Assembly (NCBI RefSeq): GCF_042427745.1
Contig: NZ_JBHMFA010000005.1
DNA length: 64,000 nucleotides
Source of the DNA: Algibacter miyuki
GTDB taxonomy: Bacteria; Bacteroidota; Bacteroidia; Flavobacteriales; Flavobacteriaceae
Strand: one strand, 5' to 3'
Below the pieces are notes generated by a model. It ran no database searches and was not told the DNA's origin. It was given only the letters and a program-made list of their open reading frames with translations. Each line of letters starts with the position of its first letter. Position 1 is the stretch's first letter. The translations under genes were made by a program, and so were the position numbers. Below are positions 29,033-37,957 of this stretch, piece after piece.

Positions 29033-29722
29033 TTATTCTTCAATAATAAATTCTTTATAATCTGTATAAAATAAATCTATAGCATTATGAAACGGTTGAT
29101 AAACACTTCTAAACTTTATGTTTTTAGTGATATCAATTTCATCTAAAGGAATTTTAATAGTTTGTAAATTATCTAATGCTAACGCTGCTGTTACTTCAAC
29201 ATTGTTTTCATCATAATAAAGAAACTCACTGTAAATATAATCGGCAGGATCACTAGAACTCATGGTAAAAGTGATATTATTCGTGGTTGTTTTATACGAA
29301 AGAATTTGTCTATTATTTAAGGATGACGAATATATATCGCCAAGAGATTTACCCGACCTAATTACCGGAATAGATTTATTTCCATAGCTATCTAAACTAA
29401 CCACTTCAAAAACATAACCGCCTTCTGGCAAGTTTTCAACTACGGCGCCAATAGTATCTCTTACTCCAGGAGTTACCGTAATAGGAATATCAAGAGAATC
29501 GGCTTTGTCGTTCCAAAAGATTCTTGCGCCCTTTATGCTCAAATCCGATTGTACAAACCATTGTAGTTTTAATCGATTATGTCCTGAAAAAGAAATTAAA
29601 GAATCTGGTTTTGCAGGATAAATGGCTTCACCTTTATCTAAATATGGCTGATGTAAATCGTTCATTTCGGAACAATTATAAAATGCAATTAGAGCTAATG
29701 TTATTATTAATATTTTTTTCAT
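29033..29722 (-). CDS. DUF4998-type lipoprotein, probable surface glycan-binding protein
   Basis: Lipoprotein of 229 residues (lipobox near FYNCSE) with the features of DUF4998 proteins: IYPAKPDSLISFSGHNRLKLQW, RIFWNDKADS and LPEGGYVFEV, a fibronectin-like fold at the position after SusD. Such proteins in PULs are thought to bind glycan on the cell surface. It ends the SusCD operon, 14 bp after the DUF4959/DUF5000 gene. No catalytic motif is seen. Confidence 0.8.
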   Translation of the reverse strand: MKKILIITLALIAFYNCSEMNDLHQPYLDKGEAIYPAKPDSLISFSGHNRLKLQWFVQSDLSIKGARIFWNDKADSLDIPITVTPGVRDTIGAVVENLPEGGYVFEVVSLDSYGNKSIPVIRSGKSLGDIYSSSLNNRQILSYKTTTNNITFTMSSSDPADYIYSEFLYYDENNVEVTAALALDNLQTIKIPLDEIDITKNIKFRSVYQPFHNAIDLFYTDYKEFIIEE

Positions 29723-29736
29723 TGGTCTGTATTTTA

Positions 29737-31023
29737 TTAGTTATTAACGGGCGCTCCAAAAAATTCAATTTCGGCATAAGTTACTTCCTTGTATACTGTA
29801 TCCCAGTTTTCAATTTGTCTTATTCTAATATACCTATATGGAGGTGTTCCTCCTGGCATAAGGAATTCCATACCGCCTTCAGAAAATGGTCTATCAATAG
29901 CATTAATTTTCTCTATCCCAGGTAACCCTGATGCTTTTAGTACTTCAAACTCACCAATAAGCTCCCAGCCGTCCATGCCTTCTTCTCTCCAATTACCTGT
30001 TTCATGTGGATTGTCACCATTAGACCATTCCCAAGCGCCATTAGTTTCTCTATCAATCAAACTTTGATCATTGGTACCATACATCTCAAAGAAATGCATT
30101 CCTCCACGTGAATAACCATTCCACTCTGTAGCATAAATTTTAAAACGACTATATAAGTTTATCTCTCCCATATCCATAGTATAATGCAGCGGAGAATATT
30201 GTTCTTCCTTATTTAAAACAGTACTAAATGCATTAGACCGCGATTTAGTTATATCTCCATCGAAAGCTTTTTCAAATCGTTGCGAACTTTGTTCCTCTGG
30301 TATATCGGTATCTAATCGTAAGGCTTTCCATTTTGTTCTATCTAATTGTATTTCGTAAAGTGGCTTAAACTCTCCAATAAGTGTATCACTTATGTTTCCC
30401 CATTGATCTTTTACATAAAATCCTAATTCCACTTGCAACGTATCCATGCCTCTTACGTTTTGAAAATTCGTATTTGAAACATCGTCGTAAACCGTTTCAT
30501 AAGGCACAAAATCGCCATATTCATCATATCTTAAAATTGTAATTCCAAGATTATCAGCCTGTGCTTCATTTTCCCATTTTAACAAAACACCAGAAAAATC
30601 ACTTGAAACTTCTAATGATTCCCTCATAGTAATATAGGGTGGTGTTAACGGTATTATTTCAGCCACTACTTTCTCTGACCTATTGCCACTTTTATCAACC
30701 GCATAAAGTTCAACCTCTTTAGGAAGTGTGTCTCCAAAACCATTAACAGATAACTCTTGTGTGTATTTAGTGGCTACAGATTTTCTTTCTTGACCTTCGC
30801 CAACATAATACACGGCTTCTACATGAGAAAAATCCTCATCGGTAGGAATATCATAAGTTATTTTGGCGCCTCCGGGCGTACTTTCACTTAAAACATTTGA
30901 TATCATGCCTGGTGCTGTCCCATCGGATGCTGGCTGACCAATAAACTCTTCGCTACCACAAGCAACGATAAAAGTAAACAAGCCCATAAGGGTAATAAAG
31001 GATATTTTATATTTAGTTTTCAT
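29737..31023 (-). CDS. DUF4959/DUF5126/DUF5000-type lipoprotein, probable surface glycan-binding protein
   Basis: From the ATG at 31023 the protein opens with a lipoprotein signal (MKTKYKIS to FIVACGSE). The longest frame starts at 31065 and would overlap the SusD stop with an odd extra 14 residues, so 31023 is chosen. Domain order fits DUF4959 (APGMISNVLSESTPGGAKITY), DUF5126 (around PPYITMRESLEVSSDFSG) and a C-terminal DUF5000/discoidin-like domain (FEKAFDGDI to TYAEIEFFG). The last is a likely carbohydrate-binding module. It lies between SusD and the DUF4998 gene. This gene set usually marks a PUL for host or algal glycans, but the substrate is not indicated. Confidence 0.82.
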   Translation of the reverse strand: MKTKYKISFITLMGLFTFIVACGSEEFIGQPASDGTAPGMISNVLSESTPGGAKITYDIPTDEDFSHVEAVYYVGEGQERKSVATKYTQELSVNGFGDTLPKEVELYAVDKSGNRSEKVVAEIIPLTPPYITMRESLEVSSDFSGVLLKWENEAQADNLGITILRYDEYGDFVPYETVYDDVSNTNFQNVRGMDTLQVELGFYVKDQWGNISDTLIGEFKPLYEIQLDRTKWKALRLDTDIPEEQSSQRFEKAFDGDITKSRSNAFSTVLNKEEQYSPLHYTMDMGEINLYSRFKIYATEWNGYSRGGMHFFEMYGTNDQSLIDRETNGAWEWSNGDNPHETGNWREEGMDGWELIGEFEVLKASGLPGIEKINAIDRPFSEGGMEFLMPGGTPPYRYIRIRQIENWDTVYKEVTYAEIEFFGAPVNN

Positions 31024-31051
31024 AATTGTTGTTTTTGAATTAAAAATAAGA

Positions 31052-33052
31052 CTACCAACCGCCATTTTGAATTAAATTAGGGTTAGACAAAATTTCACCT
31101 GTTTCTATAGGCCATAAATTATTTTTAAATGAATATGTTGGTACGCCTAATACATTTGGAACATAAAAATCTTCAGGCTCACTACCTAAATAATTCCAAC
31201 CTCTAAAAGGTATATTCATATAATATTCTGCTAATTTCCATCGTTTTAAATCCCAGAATCTATGTCCTTCAAAAACCAATTCAATTAAACGCTCTTGACG
31301 CACAATATCACGAAATCCCTCTTTAGTTGATGGTTTACTAGGACTTGAAGAATAATTTGCCCAAGATTCCACTACGCCTTTTAAATTTGCTCTTTCTCTC
31401 ACCTTATCTATATAAATATAGGCCGTTGCTCTATCATCTACCTCATTTGCACATTCAGCATATAATAAATATAAATCTGCTAAACGCATCTCTGGAAAAG
31501 CGTAACTCTCTCTACTGTAATCCATATCGTCACTACTAATAACATTATCGTAGTTTACTAATTTTTTAGGAAAATACCCCGTTTGAGAATACACCCCAGA
31601 ACCAATGGCCGTACCAGAATATTCTAAAGCTCTACCTTCTACATAATGATCTTCAAATCCTGCCTGTCCTCCAGAAGAATTATATTGTGCTGGGTTACCA
31701 TACCAAATTCCTCTATCGAATCCTAAACTACCATAAAAACGTACCTCTCTATTCATATGTAGGTTTACAGTAGTTTCACCATCTTTTACAAAATATTGAT
31801 TATCTGGCACTCCATTTCCATCTGTATCGCTATCATTATCAACATCATAATCGATTAAGCCATAACGATCTGCATAATTCCATGTTAAATCTTCATCAAT
31901 TGGCACTCCATTTTTAGTATAAAACATTTCGGCTATACGTAAAGTAGGCGAATAGAACCCCATAGCTTCAACGTTACCCTGAAATTTAACATGTGTTCTT
32001 GCTTGAGCATGATTTTGAATTCTTCCTGCTATTCCGTTAGTAGAAACAAATATTTTCTCATCCGTCCAACGCTCTGATAGTGACTGCTGTATAGTTAAAA
32101 CATTTACTATTTCTTCTGGTACTTCATCTCGGTTAACATTGGCTGGTAGATATTGCATATCACTAGTATCAAACTTAAAAAGCTGAACACCTGCAAACTC
32201 TAAAGTATCTACAGCCATTTTACAAGCATCGGCAGCTAATTGCCATTTATTAGCATCATAATCAGAAAAAAGACGTGTCCCGTTGGCATCAATTACATTG
32301 GCATACTCTGCATTCCCATTAAATAACGGACTAGCTCCAGTAGCTAATACTTTAGCGCGCATGGCTAATGCCGCTCCTTTTGTTGCGCGACCCAATTCCG
32401 TTTCTCTATCGTTTATTAGTAAAGGTAAACCATCACTAGCTTCAAGAAATAAATCGGCAATATAAGTGACACATTCGTCTACTGGACTTCTAAATTTATG
32501 AATTTCAGAAATATCAGCATCTATTGGTAAATTAGTGTCATTAATAATAATTGGTCCATACATTCTAAATAAATAAAAGTTATAGTATGCTTTTAAAAAT
32601 TTAACCTCAGAAATCCAACGTTTTCTTAAATCCTCATCCATATACACCAGGCTGTTGATGTTTTCTAGAAATACGTTACAATCATTAATACCTAGGTATA
32701 AATTGGTTCCATTTTTACCACCACTCCAATAATCCAAATAAGAAACATCGGCTTCTTGCGCGCCTAATGCTAACTCGGAATTCACTAAATGTGCTGGCTC
32801 ATCTCCCCTAATTACAGAATTTATTCTATATGATGCATCTCCTCCGTAAAAGCCCACATTATTTTTAGGCTCTCCTAATCTTGGCATATGGCTATAGCAA
32901 GTAAATAAAAAGCTTTCTGCCGAGTTTTCATCATCAAAAGCATCGGCTATTGTTGCTACATTATCTGGTACAATATCGAGATAATCTGAACACCCTGTGA
33001 TAAACACAGATAGTGTAAATATTATAAATATGTGTTTTATATTAGTTTTCAT
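31052..33052 (-). CDS. SusD/RagB-family outer-membrane lipoprotein
   Basis: Lipoprotein of 666 residues (lipobox VFITGCSDYLD) with the SusD pattern: EVKFLKAYYNFYLFRMYGPI, ATKGAALAMRAKVLA and the C-terminal EMRLADLYLLYAECAN, RERANLKGV and GHRFWDLKRWKLAEYY blocks. It is longer than the SusD of region 1 and belongs to a different subgroup. It lies 11 bp after its SusC (33064-36267) and acts as the glycan-capturing lid. Confidence 0.95.
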   Translation of the reverse strand: MKTNIKHIFIIFTLSVFITGCSDYLDIVPDNVATIADAFDDENSAESFLFTCYSHMPRLGEPKNNVGFYGGDASYRINSVIRGDEPAHLVNSELALGAQEADVSYLDYWSGGKNGTNLYLGINDCNVFLENINSLVYMDEDLRKRWISEVKFLKAYYNFYLFRMYGPIIINDTNLPIDADISEIHKFRSPVDECVTYIADLFLEASDGLPLLINDRETELGRATKGAALAMRAKVLATGASPLFNGNAEYANVIDANGTRLFSDYDANKWQLAADACKMAVDTLEFAGVQLFKFDTSDMQYLPANVNRDEVPEEIVNVLTIQQSLSERWTDEKIFVSTNGIAGRIQNHAQARTHVKFQGNVEAMGFYSPTLRIAEMFYTKNGVPIDEDLTWNYADRYGLIDYDVDNDSDTDGNGVPDNQYFVKDGETTVNLHMNREVRFYGSLGFDRGIWYGNPAQYNSSGGQAGFEDHYVEGRALEYSGTAIGSGVYSQTGYFPKKLVNYDNVISSDDMDYSRESYAFPEMRLADLYLLYAECANEVDDRATAYIYIDKVRERANLKGVVESWANYSSSPSKPSTKEGFRDIVRQERLIELVFEGHRFWDLKRWKLAEYYMNIPFRGWNYLGSEPEDFYVPNVLGVPTYSFKNNLWPIETGEILSNPNLIQNGGW

Positions 33053-33063
33053 ATTGCTGTTTT

Positions 33064-36000
33064 TTAAAATTCAAGTCTAATCCCTAAGTTAAATACTTTT
33101 TGAACTGGGTAATTGTATGGATCTCCAGAAAGTGACACATCCCATAAATCGAACTTACTAATGGTAAATAAGTTTGTTGCAGAACAATAAAGTCTTCCGC
33201 TTTGTAATAACGGTAGTTTACTTTTTATAAAATCTTTAGAAATATTATAACCTAGTTCCACTTGTCTTAACCTTAGGTAAGAGCCATCTCTTAACCACCA
33301 TGTACTATTTACACGATTATTATCACTTCTAGCATGTGTTAATCTTGGATAAAGTGCATAAGGGTCTTTATTATCTTCCGACCAATGATCTTGTGCATAA
33401 ATATCAAGTAATTGATTGATAGCTTCCCCTTCATCAACACTATACTGGTAAAATGGTTGTGTTCCAGAAGAATCTATAAAAAAGGATGTACGCGCTATAC
33501 CATTAAAGAAACAGCTAAAGTCCCAGTTTTTATATCCTGTTGAAAATCCAAATCCATAGTTTATTTCAGGAGATGAAGGATAGCCAATTGGCACTCTATC
33601 TTCACTATCAATAACGCCATCGCCATTAATATCTTTATATTTAATATCTCCAGGACCATAACCTTCATAAGAATTTTGCACACCTATTTGTAATGGTGAA
33701 TTTATTACATCATCTTCATCATAAAATAAACGCTCGGCTACATAACCATAATTTTGTCTAATAGGTTGCCCTATTCTACTTCTCCATGGTGCACTGGTAT
33801 AATCTGGCTCATCATAAGCTAAAAACTCACTGGTTGCATAAGTAAAATTAGCCATGGTTTGAATCCAGAAATCTTTATTTACATGATGGTTTCCTTTTAA
33901 TGAAAACTCAAATCCACGACTCTCAGCTTCCCCTGAGTTTGCATATAAATTTGTTGATAATCCTAAACTTGCAGGAATTTCTGAACGCTCCATAAAAATA
34001 TCATGTCGTTTATCAAAAAAGTACTCTGCAGTAATATCTATTTTGCTATTAAACAAGCCTAAATCTACCGCTAAGTTAAATTTCTCAGCATTCTCCCATG
34101 TAATCGCACTATTAGCATATCTATTAATAGCAACACCATTTACAGTATATTCTCGGTCTTCTCCGAAGGTTGCAGAATTACCACTATTGTTTAGATTTAC
34201 TTCTGATAAATAAAAGAAACGATCACTAGCGCTACCAATAGCATCATTACCAACTAAACCATAAGACGATCGGATTCTGAATTTGTTCACCACATCTTCT
34301 AAAGGCTCCCAAAATTTTTCTTTAGAAACATACCAGCCTGCTCCAATAGATGGAAAGAAACCAAATCTATTATCTTCAGAAAAACGTTCCGATCCATTAT
34401 ACCCAAAGTTACCTTCGATAAAATATCTGTCTTTATAAGCATAATTTAATCTACCAGCTAAACCTAAATTTCTATTAGGTAAAGAGTTTTGTAAATTAGA
34501 AGCTGTATTATTCTTTTCTTCACGCATGGTATAAACCAAGGTACCTCCTATTAGATGATCATCATTTAATTGTTTGCTATAATTAGCAGCGCCTTCTAAA
34601 TAAAAAACAGCAGACACTTGACTTGAAGACGGCGAATAATCAATAGCATCTTCCGGGTTGCTCTCTTCGTTAAGCCATGCTAATGTATAGTCTCCAGTGT
34701 ATTTATCATACCGCCCTATATTGTAATAAAAAGGTCTATACTGTCTTCTAGTTTGAAAATAAGAAGAATTATCATAACCTACTTTTAACCTCACATTAAA
34801 ATCTTTAGAGAATTCTTTTTCTAGATTAATTTGTCCACTTAATTTAGATCTGGTGTAATCTCTATATCCTTTTACAGATTCTGCATAAGGGTTAATATAA
34901 TCGGCACCTTCTAAGTAATTTCCAAATAATATTTGTGTAGCATGCTGGTTAGCAGCATCTGGCTCATAATATGCTGGATATAAAACAGGGCTTGTTTTCC
35001 CTACCATATCAAAAACCGTTTGCGCACCATCTAAAGGTCCTGTATAATCATCTAAAGCTAGATAAAACTGTACTTTTGCTTTAAAGCTCGGTGATATGTT
35101 AATATTGTTATTTGAACGTATTTGTATTTTATTTAAACTAATACCAGAATTAAAATTATTTCTCTCATCTACATTTAATATACCTGTATCATTAGTATAG
35201 GTTCCAGATAAATAATACTTGGCAACCTTACCTCCACCTGAAACATTCAAGTTTAACCGCTTATTAATAGCATGATCTTTAAATAACGTACCATACCAAT
35301 CGGTTGAAGGATATATTTGTGGATCTACATTGTTTTGCACATTATCAATTTCGTTTTGTGTAAACACACGGTTTACAATTTCTCCTCCATTACTAGATGT
35401 AAAAACAGCTTCATTCCATAAATTCATATAGGTTACAGGATCTGCAAACTCAATATCTTTTACGTTAGACGATAGGTAGGTTTCATATTTAAAAGATATT
35501 TTAGCCTTTCCTTCTTTTCCTTCTTTTGTATTAACTAAAATAACACCGTTTGCGCCACGAGAACCATATAATGCTGCTGCTGATGCATCTTTCATAATAG
35601 AAAAACTTTCTATATCATCTACATCCATTCTGGCCAAATCGTCCACACTAGATTCCATACCATCAATTAATATTAATGGTGACGTTCTATACCCAAATGT
35701 TGATACACCACGGATAAAAAACTCGGCGTTATCATTTCCTGGTTCTCCTGATGTTTGATAAGAAATAACCCCAGGAATTCGCCCTGAGAATGATGCCGTT
35801 AAATTACTAGAAGGTATTTTTAATTCTTGTGGTTTTACTGTGGTTATAGAAGCCACAACACTTTCCTTTTTTTGCTGTCCGTAAGCTACAACAGTAACTT
35901 CGTCTAATTTAGCCGTATCAACTTCTAGAATAATGTCGAACTTAGTTTTCCCTCCTATAGGAATTTCTTGTTTTAAAAATCCGACATAAGAAATCACTAA

Positions 36001-36267
36001 AACGTCGGTAGCTTTTGCTTTCAAAATAAAGTTTCCATCAAAATCGGTAGACGTTCCGTTTTTCTGCCCTTTGATCATAATATTTACACCTGCTAAGGGC
36101 AAACCATTATCCGATGCTATGACGGTTCCTTCGATTATTAATTCCTGTTCATTTAAAATGTCTAGCATATCACCATCTGCGTTTGCCGCATAAGTGGTAT
36201 ACGATGTGGACATCATTAAATTAAAAAAGAACATTATTTTGAGTAATGTACGTAAATGCTGTTTCAT
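33064..36267 (-). CDS. SusC/RagA-family TonB-dependent outer-membrane transporter
   Basis: Transporter of 1067 residues. It has a signal peptide, a CarboxypepD_reg-like domain (~45-120, PLAGVNIMIKG), a TonB-box-like VVAYGQQKK segment, a plug with NGVILVNTKEGK, and a barrel ending FNLGIRLEF. It pairs with SusD at 31052-33052. It is first in its operon. Upstream on the minus strand are a TAnnTTTG-type box (36399-36406) and a 72-bp element shared with the GH88 operon (36437-36508). That suggests co-regulation with region 1, and that this pair imports another fragment of the same glycan. Confidence 0.96.
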   Translation of the reverse strand: MKQHLRTLLKIMFFFNLMMSTSYTTYAANADGDMLDILNEQELIIEGTVIASDNGLPLAGVNIMIKGQKNGTSTDFDGNFILKAKATDVLVISYVGFLKQEIPIGGKTKFDIILEVDTAKLDEVTVVAYGQQKKESVVASITTVKPQELKIPSSNLTASFSGRIPGVISYQTSGEPGNDNAEFFIRGVSTFGYRTSPLILIDGMESSVDDLARMDVDDIESFSIMKDASAAALYGSRGANGVILVNTKEGKEGKAKISFKYETYLSSNVKDIEFADPVTYMNLWNEAVFTSSNGGEIVNRVFTQNEIDNVQNNVDPQIYPSTDWYGTLFKDHAINKRLNLNVSGGGKVAKYYLSGTYTNDTGILNVDERNNFNSGISLNKIQIRSNNNINISPSFKAKVQFYLALDDYTGPLDGAQTVFDMVGKTSPVLYPAYYEPDAANQHATQILFGNYLEGADYINPYAESVKGYRDYTRSKLSGQINLEKEFSKDFNVRLKVGYDNSSYFQTRRQYRPFYYNIGRYDKYTGDYTLAWLNEESNPEDAIDYSPSSSQVSAVFYLEGAANYSKQLNDDHLIGGTLVYTMREEKNNTASNLQNSLPNRNLGLAGRLNYAYKDRYFIEGNFGYNGSERFSEDNRFGFFPSIGAGWYVSKEKFWEPLEDVVNKFRIRSSYGLVGNDAIGSASDRFFYLSEVNLNNSGNSATFGEDREYTVNGVAINRYANSAITWENAEKFNLAVDLGLFNSKIDITAEYFFDKRHDIFMERSEIPASLGLSTNLYANSGEAESRGFEFSLKGNHHVNKDFWIQTMANFTYATSEFLAYDEPDYTSAPWRSRIGQPIRQNYGYVAERLFYDEDDVINSPLQIGVQNSYEGYGPGDIKYKDINGDGVIDSEDRVPIGYPSSPEINYGFGFSTGYKNWDFSCFFNGIARTSFFIDSSGTQPFYQYSVDEGEAINQLLDIYAQDHWSEDNKDPYALYPRLTHARSDNNRVNSTWWLRDGSYLRLRQVELGYNISKDFIKSKLPLLQSGRLYCSATNLFTISKFDLWDVSLSGDPYNYPVQKVFNLGIRLEF

Positions 36268-36291
36268 TCAATTAAATTTAGTTTTGGTTAG
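36268..36291 (-). promoter_or_regulatory. CTAACCAAAACTAAATTTA leader before the second SusC
   Basis: The minus strand directly before the start carries CTAACCAAAACTAAATTTA, related to the leaders at 17501-17533 and 43882-43903. Its role in translation or RNA stability is a guess. Confidence 0.3.
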
Positions 36292-36398
36292 TAATTCGTT
36301 TTAGTTGAGACCATATTTTTGGAATAAAAAAACACTTCTACTCCTATGGCTATAGAAACTAATAGACACCTAGTTACCGGTGAAAAAAAGTTATTTAT

Positions 36399-36406
36399 CA
36401 AAATTA
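36399..36406 (-). promoter_or_regulatory. Bacteroidota-type -7 box for the second SusCD operon
   Basis: The minus strand reads TAATTTTG, fitting TAnnTTTG, 131 bases before the SusC start. The conserved element begins exactly 31 bp further upstream, as in the GH88 operon. No -33 box is evident. Confidence 0.5.
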
Positions 36407-36436
36407 AAGACTAACCCTGAATAGAATTAAAACGAA

Positions 36437-36508
36437 CGTTCCCGTTTTGTAGTAACTTTGTTACATTGTAGAATTCATGTTACCAAAAACAACATATGTA
36501 CTAGCTTT
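36437..36508 (-). promoter_or_regulatory. Conserved 72-bp upstream element, copy 2
   Basis: It aligns without gaps to 18795-18866 at about 50 of 72 positions, including CGTTCCC at one end and TACTAGCTTT at the other. It contains two 19-bp direct repeats starting at 36447 and 36466 (TTGTAG...TGTTAC) that agree at 13 of 19 positions. Probable binding site of the HTCS encoded at 18934-22995 (inference). Confidence 0.6.
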
Positions 36509-36731
36509 AAAACAATTAACAACTCACAGAAAATCAAACACATATAAAACACATCAACAATCTCAGTGCTTAGGTAGTATAAAACACATAACAAAAACAC
36601 AACCACCTAATTAAGCCGAAAATCAGTAAAAAACAGTGCTTTTTTTTGCGTTTTTAACAATTAAACCGCACCTCATTTATATAAAACATAACGGTCATTT
36701 TTTTGATAACCTCACTCTCAATCTTAAACCT

Positions 36732-36739
36732 TACTTTTG
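36732..36739 (+). promoter_or_regulatory. -7 box TACTTTTG for the YdjM-type gene
   Basis: Exact TAnnTTTG match ending nine bases before the ATG at 36749. Transcription would start only a few bases before the start codon, so the message may be nearly leaderless. Confidence 0.6.
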
Positions 36740-36748
36740 TGTTGTATT

Positions 36749-37747
36749 ATGGATTCACTCACGCAAATTATTTTAGGGGCCGCCGTTGGCGAAGCTGTTT
36801 TAGGCAAAAAAGTTGGTAATAAAGCTATTTTATATGGTGCCATTGCCGGTACTATTCCCGATTTTGATGTTTTCGCATCCTATTTTACGGATACGGTTTC
36901 TGCCTTATCCATACACCGTGGCTTTACCCATTCCATAGTGTTCTCTTTACTTTTTGCACCGCTTTTTGGTTGGCTCGTATCGCGTTATGAAACCTATAAA
37001 GACTTTAAAGGATGGAGTTGGCTATTTTTCTGGGCATTAGTAACACACCCCATTTTAGATGCACACACCACATGGGGCACACAATTATTTTGGCCTATAG
37101 ATATGCGTTTGGCTTTTAAAACCATTTTTGTAATAGACCCACTTTATACGTTGCCTTTTTTAGTCTTTTTAATACTAGCCATGCTACAAAAAAGAACTTC
37201 GGAAAAACGACGAATTTATAACTATTTAGGGCTTACCATGAGCACGCTTTATTTAGCATTAACCTTTGTTTTAAAAGGAGTTGCTTTTCATAAATTTGAA
37301 GAAGCTCTCGAAACTCAGAACATTGATTATAAGCAAATAGACACAAGGCCATCGCCATTAAACACCATTTTATGGAGCGCTAATATTGAAACTGAAGATG
37401 CTTATTTATTAGGAAATTACTCTTTTTTTGATACAAAATCCATCGAGTTTGAAACCTATCCAAAACATCACGAATGGTTAGGTAAACTTAAAGAAAACGA
37501 AAAAGTGAAACGTATGATTGCTATTTCTGAAGGTTGGTACACTATTAATAAAGTAAACGGAAAATTATACTATAACGATTTACGTTTTGGTGTGATGAAT
37601 TTTGAAAAACAATCTCAAAATTTCGTTTTTAAATATCAAATTGACGTGGACGCCTCAGGAACAGTTCATTTTATTGAACAAGAAAAAACATCTCGTGATG
37701 GTAAAAAGCTCATGGGTGATTTATGGCAGCGATTAAAAGGAAATTAG
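36749..37747 (+). CDS. YdjM/YbcI-family membrane-bound metal-dependent hydrolase
   Basis: Membrane protein of 332 residues from the ATG at 36749. A TTG at 36737 extends the frame but overlaps the -7 box. The N-terminal half has several membrane segments and the conserved metal-binding type motifs of the family: GAIAGTIPDFDVF, IHRGFTHSIVF and THPILDAHTTWGTQ. The C-terminal half is soluble. The family is annotated as inner-membrane metal-dependent hydrolases, with E. coli YdjM being LexA-regulated, but the substrate is not known. It is monocistronic and probably a housekeeping gene unrelated to the PUL. Confidence 0.88.
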   Translation: MDSLTQIILGAAVGEAVLGKKVGNKAILYGAIAGTIPDFDVFASYFTDTVSALSIHRGFTHSIVFSLLFAPLFGWLVSRYETYKDFKGWSWLFFWALVTHPILDAHTTWGTQLFWPIDMRLAFKTIFVIDPLYTLPFLVFLILAMLQKRTSEKRRIYNYLGLTMSTLYLALTFVLKGVAFHKFEEALETQNIDYKQIDTRPSPLNTILWSANIETEDAYLLGNYSFFDTKSIEFETYPKHHEWLGKLKENEKVKRMIAISEGWYTINKVNGKLYYNDLRFGVMNFEKQSQNFVFKYQIDVDASGTVHFIEQEKTSRDGKKLMGDLWQRLKGN

Positions 37748-37874
37748 ACTGCTGTTTATCATTACTCAAATCGTTTTCTGATTACTAAACCTAAATAATA
37801 AAAGATAACAATCAATATATCAAACCTTTGACACTCCGAACAACATTTAACTACATTTAAAAGTATTTATTGCT

Positions 37875-37882
37875 TACATTTG
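37875..37882 (+). promoter_or_regulatory. -7 box TACATTTG upstream of the nuclease gene
   Basis: TAnnTTTG match 75 bases before the start at 37958. No clear -33 box is visible. Confidence 0.45.
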
Positions 37883-37957
37883 TAGTACGCTTGCATTTTA
37901 AGTAAGATACACTTACCATATGTTTTAGGCGTTAAATTAAAGAAAACGAGCACATTA

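Larger units (their letters stand above)
36292..36748. other. Divergent intergenic region between SusC and the YdjM-type gene
   Basis: With the SusC leader, the gap spans 36268-36748. It holds the SusC promoter-like box, the shared 72-bp element and the plus-strand promoter at 36732-36739. The stretch 36510-36720 is AT-rich with no gene or clear structure that I can see. Confidence 0.6.

Noticed and set aside
29524..29925. Plus-strand open frame of 133 codons across the two surface lipoprotein genes
   Set aside because: It is antisense to two clear lipoproteins and their 14-bp junction. The translation has no recognisable domain.
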